In this document: piece by piece, positions 29,810 to 38,813 of the stretch
How positions within the stretch are numbered: the first letter of the stretch is position 1
Layout of the letters: the number at the start of each line of letters is the position of its first letter
NCBI RefSeq assembly: GCF_024710485.1
Contig: NZ_JANJUQ010000018.1
Location: 1 to 64,000 of the forward strand
DNA length: 64,000 nt
From: Flavobacterium sp.
GTDB taxonomy: Bacteria > Bacteroidota > Bacteroidia > Flavobacteriales > Flavobacteriaceae
Direction: 5' to 3'
The notes under the pieces: generated by a model
What the model was told of the DNA's origin: nothing
Seen by the model: the letters and a program-made list of their open reading frames with translations, nothing else
Database searches by the model: none
Position numbers and translations under genes: made by a program

Positions 29810-30415
29810 TTATGCTTTTTTCTTGGTTTTAATAGAACATCCTATGGCTTTAGTAAGCGCCGGACTCGGGTCAGTTCCGTTATCTAGCGCACGAATGGCA
29901 TTTTCCAGGTATTTCTCTTTTACCGCCGAAGCATCATCGGTATTGTCGTCGATAGCACCAATGTATTTCACAATTAAATTTTTATCCAACAAAAACACAT
30001 GTGGCGTTTTAGTAGCGCCATATTGCGGATAAATCTTTTGGCCTTCGTCTACCAAGTAAGGGAATGCAAATCCTTTTTGTTGGGCTTTTTCCTGCATCAA
30101 CTCGTAAGTGTCTGCCGGTTGGGCTTCGGGATCATTAGGGTTAATCGCCAACAATACATACCCTTTCGATTTGTATTTTTTGGCAATGGCATTAATTCGA
30201 TCTTCATACTTAATGGCAAACGGACATGTATTGCAAGTAAACACCACAATAAATCCTTTGGCATCTTTGTAATCGGCCATGCTGTACATTTTGCCGTCAA
30301 CCGATTTTAATTTGAAGTCGGTGGCTTTGTCTCCCGGTTGGTAACCGTTAGACACTGTAGTTTCGCCCACAAACAAGGAGCTGAAAAACAAAATAAGTAA
30401 GGATAAAAATTTCAT
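29810..30415 (-). CDS. Thioredoxin-like/AhpC-TSA redoxin
   Basis: FIVVFTCNTCPFAIKYEDRI; signal peptide. Confidence 0.9.
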   Translation of the reverse strand: MKFLSLLILFFSSLFVGETTVSNGYQPGDKATDFKLKSVDGKMYSMADYKDAKGFIVVFTCNTCPFAIKYEDRINAIAKKYKSKGYVLLAINPNDPEAQPADTYELMQEKAQQKGFAFPYLVDEGQKIYPQYGATKTPHVFLLDKNLIVKYIGAIDDNTDDASAVKEKYLENAIRALDNGTDPSPALTKAIGCSIKTKKKA

Positions 30416-30426
30416 AGTGACTAATT

Positions 30427-30912
30427 TTAGTTTTGATGGATAAATGCGTTTACATAGTCGTTAAGTTCGGTAAAACTTTCAAATTCTCGCTCAGCAAACA
30501 ACTTTCGTTTACCGTTTAGGATGAGTGTAGCCGGAATGGCTCCGGACCAAGAAGCATCAATTTTGTCCAACCAAGCATTGTACTCTTTGTCGCTTAACAA
30601 AACTACTTGAGCTGTTATTTTCTTTCTGTATACAAACGGAATCAGTTTCTTTTCTAAATCTTTCCGGCTGTCTAAACTCACTAAAATGACTTTCACTTTC
30701 GGATTTTCGGTATGTAACTTTTCAAAATAAGGCAACTCTTTAATACATGGTGCGCACCAAGTAGCCCAAAAGTTAATCACATAAGTAGTATCATCTTCTT
30801 TGATAATTGCTTTTTCAAAGGCGTCAAACTTTTCATAAACCGCTATTTGAGCGGAAGCAGATTGACACATCGTCAATCCTAAAACGAAAAAAACAGAAGC
30901 AAGCAATCTCAT
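30427..30912 (-). CDS. TlpA-like thioredoxin-fold protein
   Basis: YVINFWATWCAPCIKELPYFEKL. Confidence 0.9.
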   Translation of the reverse strand: MRLLASVFFVLGLTMCQSASAQIAVYEKFDAFEKAIIKEDDTTYVINFWATWCAPCIKELPYFEKLHTENPKVKVILVSLDSRKDLEKKLIPFVYRKKITAQVVLLSDKEYNAWLDKIDASWSGAIPATLILNGKRKLFAEREFESFTELNDYVNAFIHQN

Positions 30913-30996
30913 ATTTCGGATTTAAAGATAACGAAGTTACCAAATTAGCATTTACGAAATGAAGCAGTTAACAAAACTTTACGAACTGTAAATGAC

Positions 30997-31752
30997 TTAT
31001 CCCAACCACTCTTTAAAATCGTTCACGCGTTCTCTTGCCACAATAACCTCATCGTCTTTGTAGGTTGGCAAGATGACTTTTAATCTTGAATTGCTGTGTA
31101 GTTGGATTTCTTTAATCGCTTTCATCGGAATAATAAATTTGCGAGAAACGCGGTAAAACAGATCCGGATCGAGTTCGGTTTCGAGTTGTTCCAAAGTCGT
31201 ATCTAACAGATAATCGCGATTGTCTAAAGTGTGCAAGTATGTGCCTTTGTTCTCGCTATAAAAACATTCAACTTCTTCAATGGCAATCATCTTGAGTTGC
31301 TGTCCCATTTTGATGGTAAAGCGTTTTTTGTATTGTCGGTCGATAGGATTGACCAACATCTTTTTGATGGCTTCAAAATCCAAACCGGAAACCAGATTTT
31401 TTTGAAATTGACTTTTGAATTTTGTAATAGCCATTGCTAAATCGTCTTCGTCTATCGGTTTTAACAAATAATCTACACTGTTGAGTTTGAAGGCGCGCAA
31501 GGCATATTCATCATAAGCCGTAGTAAAAATAACAGCGCTTTTGATGTCGATTTTTTCAAAGATTTCAAACGACAATCCATCGGACAACTGGATGTCAAGG
31601 AAAATCAAATCGGGATGCTCATTCGTATTGAACCAAGCAATCGATTCTTCAACGGAATGCAATAAGGTATGGACGGTCAAACCCAGTTTCTCCACTTTTC
31701 GCTGGAGTAATCGGGCGGCGGGTTTTTCGTCTTCGATGATGAGGATGTTCAT
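30997..31752 (-). CDS. LytTR-family response regulator
   Basis: Receiver MNILIIEDEKPAARLL...LIFLDIQLSDG; LytTR C-terminal domain. Confidence 0.93.
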   Translation of the reverse strand: MNILIIEDEKPAARLLQRKVEKLGLTVHTLLHSVEESIAWFNTNEHPDLIFLDIQLSDGLSFEIFEKIDIKSAVIFTTAYDEYALRAFKLNSVDYLLKPIDEDDLAMAITKFKSQFQKNLVSGLDFEAIKKMLVNPIDRQYKKRFTIKMGQQLKMIAIEEVECFYSENKGTYLHTLDNRDYLLDTTLEQLETELDPDLFYRVSRKFIIPMKAIKEIQLHSNSRLKVILPTYKDDEVIVARERVNDFKEWLG

Positions 31753-31757
31753 ATTTT

Positions 31758-31836
31758 AAGGTTCTAAGATTCTAAGGTTCTAAGGTACTGAGGTCTTTTC
31801 ATTTAGAACCTTAATACCTTAGTGCCTTAGCACCTA
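31758..31836. repeat. Octamer inverted-repeat array R5
   Basis: AAGGTTCT|AAGATTCT|AAGGTTCT|AAGGTACT|GAGGTC ... AGAACCTT|AATACCTT|AGTGCCTT|AGCACCTA. Confidence 0.9.
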
Positions 31837-31842
31837 ATTTAT

Positions 31843-32151
31843 TTATTCCCATTTATTATTTTTCTCTTTCTCCATTAACTCTTTAATCTTCTTGTCTTCC
31901 CAGTCTTTGCCTAAAATCATGGTCGGCATAAAAACGGAAAGTCCATGCGCGGCTAAACCGATACCCCAGAAAAAGGCAGTAGAAAATTGTCGAAGTTCCA
32001 AACTCCAATTGTCACTACTGCTAAATTGAATCTGAGAAATTATGATGGCGGTATTGATCACCAAATAAACTGCGGCATGCGTATAAAATCCTTTTATTTT
32101 TTGGACTCTTTTAGCCGCTTCTTGGTATTTAATTTCGTCGTATTGTTCCAT
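31843..32151 (-). CDS. 2TM domain protein
   Basis: AAKRVQKIKGFYTHAAVYLVIN...LGKDWEDKKIKELMEKE. Confidence 0.85.
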   Translation of the reverse strand: MEQYDEIKYQEAAKRVQKIKGFYTHAAVYLVINTAIIISQIQFSSSDNWSLELRQFSTAFFWGIGLAAHGLSVFMPTMILGKDWEDKKIKELMEKEKNNKWE

Positions 32152-32153
32152 GA

Positions 32154-32522
32154 TTATTCAAATTTATTGCTTTTCTTTTCTTGTTCCATGTACTGTTTGA
32201 TCTTTTTTTCTTCCCATTCTTTATTGAAAAACGGGAACCAATTAAAGACTTTCATCGCGTGAAAAAACAAGCCGATTCCCCAGCCTAACATCGACCAAAT
32301 AAACCATAAATATTGTGGTGTGTAGCGCAGGTTGATAAAAATCAACAATCCCATAACCAAAATATAGGAAGCCAAATGACCATAAAACCCTTTGATCTCC
32401 TCTACTTGCTTTTTGGCTTTTTGATAGCGTTCAAATTCGTGATTAGTTTCCATGATTATTCCCATTTTTGTTGTTTGACTTTTTCCTTTTCCATGATTTT
32501 CTGAATGCGTTTTTGTTCCCAT
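32154..32522 (-). CDS. 2TM domain protein
   Basis: KAKKQVEEIKGFYGHLASYILVM...FNKEWEEKKIKQYMEQE; the true start is probably METNHEF. Confidence 0.8.
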   Translation of the reverse strand: MGTKTHSENHGKGKSQTTKMGIIMETNHEFERYQKAKKQVEEIKGFYGHLASYILVMGLLIFINLRYTPQYLWFIWSMLGWGIGLFFHAMKVFNWFPFFNKEWEEKKIKQYMEQEKKSNKFE

Positions 32523-32782
32523 TGGTTACCGAAAACCTTCTGAGTTACGAACAATTGCATTGCTTGCATCACCAAGAAGAAGGTCCACAATCCCATCACA
32601 AATTCATTGATAAAACGAATCGGCCAAAAGTTAAGCGGTACGTCAAAATAAGTCTTAGCCACATACACCGCAACCCCAATAACATATATAAATAAGTGCG
32701 TGTAAAATTGTTTTAGCTTGTGTACGCGTTCTTTGACAATTTGTTCCAAAATTTCGTTCGATGGTTCCATAACTAACTCCAT
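32456..32782 (-). CDS. 2TM domain protein
   Basis: ERVHKLKQFYTHLFIYVIGVAVY...FGNQWEQKRIQKIMEKEK. Confidence 0.8.
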   Translation of the reverse strand: MELVMEPSNEILEQIVKERVHKLKQFYTHLFIYVIGVAVYVAKTYFDVPLNFWPIRFINEFVMGLWTFFLVMQAMQLFVTQKVFGNQWEQKRIQKIMEKEKVKQQKWE

Positions 32783-34134
32783 TTGTTATTGGTATTATTT
32801 TCTTTATTCAAAATCTCACGAATCTTCTTTTCTTCCCATGATTTTCCGTAACCGAAAGTCTCTAGTGCGTGAAAGGTTAAGCCCATTCCCCAGCCTAACA
32901 TTGGGAACCAAAACCAATGAAAATTGCTGGTTTTGAGATTGATAAATATTAAAACCGGAATAACGAAACAATACGAAATTAAGTTCCCGTAAAATCCTTT
33001 GAGTTTTTCCACTCGCTCTTTGGCTCTAACGTAAGCCATGTTTTCATTGTAGATATTTTGTGTTTCCATGATGACAATTTGTTTGGTTAAAATAGGTATT
33101 TTGACCTTGAAAGCTGTTTCGGTTTGTTCTACTAAAACCTTTCTTTCTGAAATCAAGCCATAACGATTAACGATGTTCTGCAGTCCAACGCCTTTTCGAT
33201 CTTGCAAGACTTCTTTCTTTTGTAAATTATTTTCAACGATTAAATAGTTGTTTTCAATATAAATTTTGATTTGCAGCGGTTTTTGCTCACTCACTACATT
33301 GTGCTTGATAGTGTTTTCTAATAAAATTTGTAATGACAACGGTACTACTTTGGCTTCCGGAGTATCAAAATCAGTCGGTAACTCGTAACTGATGCTGTTT
33401 TCAAAACGCATTTTGAGCAAATTCATATACGTTTTGGCGAACGACAATTCTTCTTCAACCGAGACCAATTCTTTGTCTTTTTGTTCCAATACATAACGGT
33501 AAATTTTAGACAAAGAAGTAGTGAATTTTTGCGCATTATCCGGATTTTCTTCGATTAACGAACTCAACACATTCAAGCTGTTGAACAAAAAGTGCGGATC
33601 AATCTGGTTTTTCAAACTTTCAAACTGGGCTGAAGCCGTTCCGGCGATAACTTTTTGCTCTTTAACCTTATTTTCAGCATACGCCTTGTAGAAATAGAAT
33701 GCATGTATGGCCAAGGTCACAAATAGAGTAATGATAATAGCTACCAAATAATTGGCCATGTGTTCTTTACTCAAAAAAACACTAAATGGTGTTCCTTCCA
33801 CAAGTACATCTTCAAAAATACGCAGTAAAAATATCACCACTATTGAAACCAAAAACGAGAGCATAAAACCAATCAAAATGCGTTTCGGCGTAAATCTATC
33901 TCTTTTGAAGATTTGGTCCAGATACATAAAAACCACAGCATTCGACAAGTATAAAGTCAACCCGTAAAGCATTGTATATCCAAAATTGACCAACAAAGCG
34001 TAGTTGAACGTGATGGTATTTCCGGTAACCAATCGAATCAAAATCAACACAAAAAAGATGACTAGTGAAATGATTATGGCTTTGGGAATTTCCTTGATTA
34101 TTGATTTCATTTTATTTTTAAGGTTCTGATGCAC
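32773..34134 (-). CDS. LytS/YehU-type sensor histidine kinase with C-terminal 2TM domain fusion
   Basis: LKNQIDPHFLFNSLNVLSSLIEENPDNAQKFTTSLSKIYRYVLEQ; C-term METQNIYNENMAYVRAKERVEKLKGFYGNL matches the neighbouring 2TM proteins. Confidence 0.88.
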   Translation of the reverse strand: MHQNLKNKMKSIIKEIPKAIIISLVIFFVLILIRLVTGNTITFNYALLVNFGYTMLYGLTLYLSNAVVFMYLDQIFKRDRFTPKRILIGFMLSFLVSIVVIFLLRIFEDVLVEGTPFSVFLSKEHMANYLVAIIITLFVTLAIHAFYFYKAYAENKVKEQKVIAGTASAQFESLKNQIDPHFLFNSLNVLSSLIEENPDNAQKFTTSLSKIYRYVLEQKDKELVSVEEELSFAKTYMNLLKMRFENSISYELPTDFDTPEAKVVPLSLQILLENTIKHNVVSEQKPLQIKIYIENNYLIVENNLQKKEVLQDRKGVGLQNIVNRYGLISERKVLVEQTETAFKVKIPILTKQIVIMETQNIYNENMAYVRAKERVEKLKGFYGNLISYCFVIPVLIFINLKTSNFHWFWFPMLGWGMGLTFHALETFGYGKSWEEKKIREILNKENNTNNKWS

Positions 34135-34195
34135 TGAGGTTCTGATGCACTGAGGTTTTTCTCAGAACCTCAGTACCTTAGCCTCTTAGTGCCTT
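34120..34195. repeat. Octamer inverted-repeat array R6
   Basis: AAGGTTCT|GATGCACT|GAGGTTCT|GATGCACT|GAGGTT ... AGAACCTC|AGTACCTT|AGCCTCTT|AGTGCCTT. Confidence 0.9.
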
Positions 34196-34815
34196 TATTT
34201 ACAATTTTTCAACGCTTGCTGTGCCCTGTCCAATCCCCATTTTGGATGAAAAGGCGATTCGGGTACGAATTTTTCAAACAAAGGAATGGCGGATTCCAAA
34301 TCTAAGCATAATTTTTTTACATCGGCACCTGTCCACTGTGCGCCGCTAATTTCAAACTCAGCTTTACAATAGACAACCCTTGGGTTTTCCGGCGCGATGA
34401 ACTTCGCTTTAGTATACAATTCCATCACTTTAGGCGAGTACTTCATCCCGTTAACCATCGGATCTTGAACAATCATAGCCGTGTAAATCATGGCTTGCAT
34501 CACCAGTAATTCCGGGTTATTCGGACTAATTACTGTAGCCGCATCTTGTGCCTGTTGTGCTTTTTCCAGTAAAGCTGAAACGTTATTCTTATTAGCTGGT
34601 TTGAAGGCTTCAGTTGTGTTTATCATGGCTACGTAATAATTGGGCAACCAGTTGCTTTTCTCTGCGGTAGCGATGCGTTCCATTACATCGGAAGCTTCTT
34701 TGGATTTGCCTTCTCTCCACAAACCAAGGGCTTTACCCATGCCTTGTTCATAAGGCGTTTGAGCAGATAAAAGTGAGCATACGAACAAAGTAATAATGGT
34801 AATAATTTTTGTCAT
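34195..34815 (-). CDS. Periplasmic TPR-like hypothetical protein
   Basis: Signal peptide MTKIITIITLFVCSLLSAQ; helical repeats. Confidence 0.65.
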   Translation of the reverse strand: MTKIITIITLFVCSLLSAQTPYEQGMGKALGLWREGKSKEASDVMERIATAEKSNWLPNYYVAMINTTEAFKPANKNNVSALLEKAQQAQDAATVISPNNPELLVMQAMIYTAMIVQDPMVNGMKYSPKVMELYTKAKFIAPENPRVVYCKAEFEISGAQWTGADVKKLCLDLESAIPLFEKFVPESPFHPKWGLDRAQQALKNCK

Positions 34816-34940
34816 GATTCTTGTTTTTTTTGATGATTAAAACTCTTGTTTTTTTATAGTCCAAAAGTAGGTTGCTTCAAGCGGTAGTAAAATTTATATT
34901 GACCGAACTGTAGATTTTTGGGGATGAATTGTTTTTCATA

Positions 34941-35018
34941 AAGGCTCTGAGGTTCTGAGTCGCTAAGGTTATAAGGTTTTTAACTTAGAACCTCAGAATC
35001 TGAATGCCTTAGCACCTA
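34941..35018. repeat. Octamer inverted-repeat array R7
   Basis: AAGGCTCT|GAGGTTCT|GAGTCGCT|AAGGTTAT|AAGGTTTT ... AGAACCTC|AGAATCTG|AATGCCTT|AGCACCTA; last unit contains the TonB receptor stop codon. Confidence 0.9.
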
Positions 35019-37169
35019 TAAATTATTCAACTGATTATCCTTCTTATTCTCACTAATCGTCCAAAAGAAACCGACAAAGAAAAACTGATCGGCGGTTGGA
35101 CGGATGGCTCTTCGATTGTAAACACCATCTGTATTGGGTGTATTGGCGTATTCGTAGCCAAAAACATTGGCGGTCCCTAAAACATTAGATACCGAGAAGT
35201 ACAAGATCTTCTGTTGTGAAATCAAGTAAGCCCAACCCAAACTCAAATTGTTGTACCCTTTAGTACGTGCATTCATGAACTGAGACTCGTTAGGATTGTT
35301 ATACGGTCTACCTGTAGTGAATGAATTGGTGACACTCAATTGCGACTTCCATTGGTTAATCCACCATTTTGACACTACGCTTAAACTGTGTTTGGCTACA
35401 AAACTCGGCGTCACTTCGGCAGTAAAGTTTCGATAGTCTCTTTGGGTATCGATATAAGAATAAGAAATCCAATATTCGAAATTTTTAACCGATTTGTTGT
35501 CTCTCCAAAACAGATCCAATCCTTGAGCGTAGCCGGAACCCGAGTTGTTGAAATCCGAATCAAACTGAACGTTTGGCGTGTCAAACTTCACCAAATCTTG
35601 GTATGATTTTAAATACACCTCCGCTCTAAACGTTCTTCTGTCTTTATTGTATTGGTAATTCAAGATGTAATGCTGCGCTTTTTCGCTTTCCAAATAATCA
35701 GCATATTTCAAATATTCTTGTCTGGGCGCTTGGGTAAAACTTCCGTAAGCGAGAGAAAACTGACCATTTGATGAAATTTTGTAAGCTACCGAAGCTCTGG
35801 GAGAAAGCACACTTTCATTCAACAAATCGTTGTCGGAAAGACGAGCACCCAACTTCACAGCGAATTTTTTAGAAAAGAAAATATCTGTTTCCGCATAAAC
35901 AGCCGCAATATTCGCATCATAACCGCTGTTGAAAAAGCCACCGGAATTAGCTATGAAATCTTCGTTAAAACGCGTGATGAAATAATCACTGCCGATAGTC
36001 AATTTTACCCTGTCGGAAAACGTTTTTTTCAACTTTACTTTCAAATGTGACGCATGTTCCGTATTCGCCACCTCATCCAAACCGATACCGATTGTATTCT
36101 TGCTGTATCCGTAACTCAAACCGGTAAACAATTGCCATTGCGAACCAAACTTGGCTTTGTAAGATGAATTGAGGTAAAAATTATTGTTGTTTAAGTCGAC
36201 TCTGATTTTATTGGGACTATTGATACTTTCACTGTTAAGGTCGAATTGAGACGCATCAAAAGCAGCGTACAATTTGAACAAACCCGAAGTAAAACTGTGT
36301 CGGTAAACCGCTTCACCTGATAGCGACTGAAACGGTTTATTCCAATCAGCACGTTGCGGAAACAACTTTTGATACGGTTCTAAGTTGATGTAAGCCGTAT
36401 TAAAACTCAACGAATTGTTGCCCCATTTTTGGGTGTTAGCCAAGCCTAAACCAACAATCATCAATGAAATATCGGTTTTCTCCTCGATGGCTTCGTCTTG
36501 GGTATTTAACAACAAAACACTCGATAACGCTTCACCGTATTCGGCCGAATAACCACCGGTAGAAAATGACATACCACTGAATAGAAAAGGGGAAAATCGC
36601 CCACGAGTTGGTACATTGGCTGTCGTAGCACCATAAGGTTGGGCTACGCGAATGCCGTCCACAAAGGTTTGGGTTTCATCGGCTTCACCACCACGTACAA
36701 AAAGGCGTCCGTCCTCGCCTACGGTTTGGGTTCCGGGCAAGGTTTGCAAAGCCGAAACGATATCGCCCATAGCACCGGCAGTGGTCACTATATCCAGCGG
36801 TTTCAATACCGAAACTCGGGCTTTTTCACCGGCATCAAACGTCCCGGCAGTAACTATAACGGTATCCAGCGAATTGACGCTCTCTCTCAGCTTGAACATT
36901 TTGTTTTGACAATTGGCAACCTCAATAGTAACTTTCAGCGTTTCGTAAGTCAGAAAACTAATCACCAAAATCTGAGTTCCGGAAACAGTTGTGGAAAAAG
37001 TAAAACGACCGTTTTCATCAGAAGAAGTACCATCGTAAGTGCCCTCAATAAAAACATTGGCACCGGCTATAGGTTTGTTTTGTTCATCGAATACGGTACC
37101 TGTAAGGGTTTGTTGGGCCTGACTCACATAAGTGATACAACATAAAACTAAAGTATACAATATCTTCAT
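35016..37169 (-). CDS. TonB-dependent outer-membrane receptor with carboxypeptidase-like regulatory domain
   Basis: LTGTVFDEQNKPIAGANVFIEGTYDGTSSDENGRF; plug LPGTQTVGEDGRLFVRGGEADETQTFVDGI. Start moved to MKILYTLVLCC. Confidence 0.9.
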   Translation of the reverse strand: MKILYTLVLCCITYVSQAQQTLTGTVFDEQNKPIAGANVFIEGTYDGTSSDENGRFTFSTTVSGTQILVISFLTYETLKVTIEVANCQNKMFKLRESVNSLDTVIVTAGTFDAGEKARVSVLKPLDIVTTAGAMGDIVSALQTLPGTQTVGEDGRLFVRGGEADETQTFVDGIRVAQPYGATTANVPTRGRFSPFLFSGMSFSTGGYSAEYGEALSSVLLLNTQDEAIEEKTDISLMIVGLGLANTQKWGNNSLSFNTAYINLEPYQKLFPQRADWNKPFQSLSGEAVYRHSFTSGLFKLYAAFDASQFDLNSESINSPNKIRVDLNNNNFYLNSSYKAKFGSQWQLFTGLSYGYSKNTIGIGLDEVANTEHASHLKVKLKKTFSDRVKLTIGSDYFITRFNEDFIANSGGFFNSGYDANIAAVYAETDIFFSKKFAVKLGARLSDNDLLNESVLSPRASVAYKISSNGQFSLAYGSFTQAPRQEYLKYADYLESEKAQHYILNYQYNKDRRTFRAEVYLKSYQDLVKFDTPNVQFDSDFNNSGSGYAQGLDLFWRDNKSVKNFEYWISYSYIDTQRDYRNFTAEVTPSFVAKHSLSVVSKWWINQWKSQLSVTNSFTTGRPYNNPNESQFMNARTKGYNNLSLGWAYLISQQKILYFSVSNVLGTANVFGYEYANTPNTDGVYNRRAIRPTADQFFFVGFFWTISENKKDNQLNNL

Positions 37170-37340
37170 CGGATTGTTTTTGATGAAACAAACTTCCAAC
37201 GAATTGAAGTACAACAAAATTTAAGTTAACCGAATTGTTATTTTTCAAGGATGAACTGTAAGAGAATTTTAAAATTTTCAGTCTTTAACAAAATATCACG
37301 ATAAAATTCAGTACAATTGCAGTACCAAAACCACTAAACT

Positions 37341-37736
37341 ATGAAAATTATCAAATCACTTTTTGCCTTTGCGGCTTTCTTTGCCCTGAATTCAGTTTCG
37401 GCACAAACTGTTACTGAACGTTGGCCGGAAATCAGAGCTTACCATGAAGTTATCTCAAAAACGTATCATTCTTCGGAAGAAGGTAATTTGGATCCGATTA
37501 AATCAAATTCTGAATTGCTGGTAGAAAAAGCAGAAGCTCTTTCGGTAGAAAACATGCCGGAAGAATATCGCAGTCCGAAGCTTATAGAATCATTGGTAAT
37601 TCTGAAAAAAGAAACCAAAAAGGTAAACGATATGGTACAAAGAAAACACAGCGATGAAGACATAAAAAAAGCACTGGCAGCCTTGCATGACACTTTTCAT
37701 AAAATCGTCGGTCTCTGTAAGGATGAGAAAAAATAA
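37341..37736 (+). CDS. Secreted hypothetical protein (131 aa)
   Basis: Signal peptide; helical body. Confidence 0.7.
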   Translation: MKIIKSLFAFAAFFALNSVSAQTVTERWPEIRAYHEVISKTYHSSEEGNLDPIKSNSELLVEKAEALSVENMPEEYRSPKLIESLVILKKETKKVNDMVQRKHSDEDIKKALAALHDTFHKIVGLCKDEKK

Positions 37737-37740
37737 ACAC

Positions 37741-37766
37741 AAAACCGGTCATTGCACCGGTTTTTT
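37741..37766 (+). terminator. Rho-independent terminator
   Basis: AAACCGGTCATTGCACCGGTTTTTTT. Confidence 0.85.
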
Positions 37767-37825
37767 TAATGGCAAATAGTTTTCAACAATTCGCATTCGA
37801 TAAATCAAATATTGCAAATTAAATT

Positions 37826-37833
37826 TACCTTTG
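37826..37833 (+). promoter_or_regulatory. -7 box (TACCTTTG)
   Basis: Matches TAnnTTTG 20 nt before the 37853 start. Confidence 0.5.
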
Positions 37834-37852
37834 TGCGCTTATAAAAATTACG

Positions 37853-38392
37853 ATGATGATTTATAAATTCAGAGCCATACTCGATGCCGAAGAAGATGTT
37901 TTCAGAGACATTGCCATTCAGGAAGACGACACTTTAGAGGATTTACACAACGCCATTGTAAACGCTTTTGGTTTCGATGGTATGGAAGTAGCTTCATTTT
38001 ACACTTGTGACGACCAATGGAATCAAGAAGAGGAAATCCCCATGTTTGATTCGGGCGACGTTCCGGGTGAAATGAAAATCATGAGCGATTATCCGTTAAA
38101 CCAACTTTTGGGCGCCGACCAAACTAAGATTATTTATGTGTACGATTTTATCAACATGTGGACATTCTTAGTCGAATTAGCCGCCATCGAAGAACCGGAA
38201 AGCGGCGAAACCTATCCTGCTTTGTTGTTCTCTCACGGAGAATTACCTAATTCCGCGCCTGAAAAAGAATTTGAAGCTGAAAACGAAGACTTCTACTCCG
38301 AATTTGAAGACGACTTAGACGAAGACGATTTGGACATGTTTGGCGGAGATGACAGCTTTGAAGATTTCGGATTTGAGGAGAATTGGAATTAA
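37853..38392 (+). CDS. Plasmid pRiA4b ORF-3-like family protein with acidic C-terminus
   Basis: YKFRAILDAEEDVFRDIAIQEDDTLEDLHNAIVNAFGFDGMEVASFY; DDLDEDDLDMFGGDDSFEDF tail. Confidence 0.8.
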   Translation: MMIYKFRAILDAEEDVFRDIAIQEDDTLEDLHNAIVNAFGFDGMEVASFYTCDDQWNQEEEIPMFDSGDVPGEMKIMSDYPLNQLLGADQTKIIYVYDFINMWTFLVELAAIEEPESGETYPALLFSHGELPNSAPEKEFEAENEDFYSEFEDDLDEDDLDMFGGDDSFEDFGFEENWN

Positions 38393-38395
38393 AAC

Positions 38396-38427
38396 GACTG
38401 AGTTGCTGAGTTGCTAAGTAGCTGAGT
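38396..38427. repeat. Octamer array R8, left arm
   Basis: GACTGAGT|TGCTGAGT|TGCTAAGT|AGCTGAGT. Confidence 0.9.
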
Positions 38428-38462
38428 TTTTTCTTATATTTATGTAATAAAAAACTTAAAAT

Positions 38463-38813
38463 ATGAAAACTTTCAGAGACTTATTAATTTGGCAAAAAGC
38501 AATGAATTTGGTAACCAATACCTAACAGATTACTGAAAAATTCCCAAAAGAAGAATTATTTGGTATAACATCTCAAATCAGAAGGAGCGCTATCTCACTT
38601 CCTAGTAATATTGCTGAAGGTTATGGAAGAGATAGCATTAAAGAATTACTGAGATTCATAAACATTGCCATCGGTTCTTTATTTGAATTTCAAACTCAAA
38701 TTGAGATTTCAAAAAACATCAATTACCTAAACGAAAACGAATTTAAAAATTTATGTGAGGAAACCAGAGAACTTGAGGCCATGATTATTTCCTATTCCAA
38801 AAGATTAAAATAA
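38463..38813 (+). pseudogene. Four-helix-bundle protein (IVP / S23-like), interrupted by in-frame TAA at 38523-38525
   Basis: MKTFRDLLIWQKAMNLVTNT*QITEKFPKEELFGITSQIRRSAISLPSNIAEGYGRDSIKELLRFINIAIGSLFEFQTQIEISKNINYLNENEFKNLCEETRELEAMIISYSKRLK*; absent from the supplied ORF track because of the stop. Confidence 0.88.

Noticed and set aside
31758-35018. R5-R7 considered as a CRISPR array
   Set aside because: Units are ~8 nt, inverted between arms, no 25-40-nt repeats or spacers, no cas genes.
36639-37145. 168-aa plus-strand ORF opposite the TonB receptor
   Set aside because: Antisense shadow; receptor frame is well supported.
37853-38392. pRiA4b ORF-3-like protein as evidence of a transposon or plasmid insertion
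   Set aside because: Family is common on chromosomes; no transposase, IS ends or integrase nearby.
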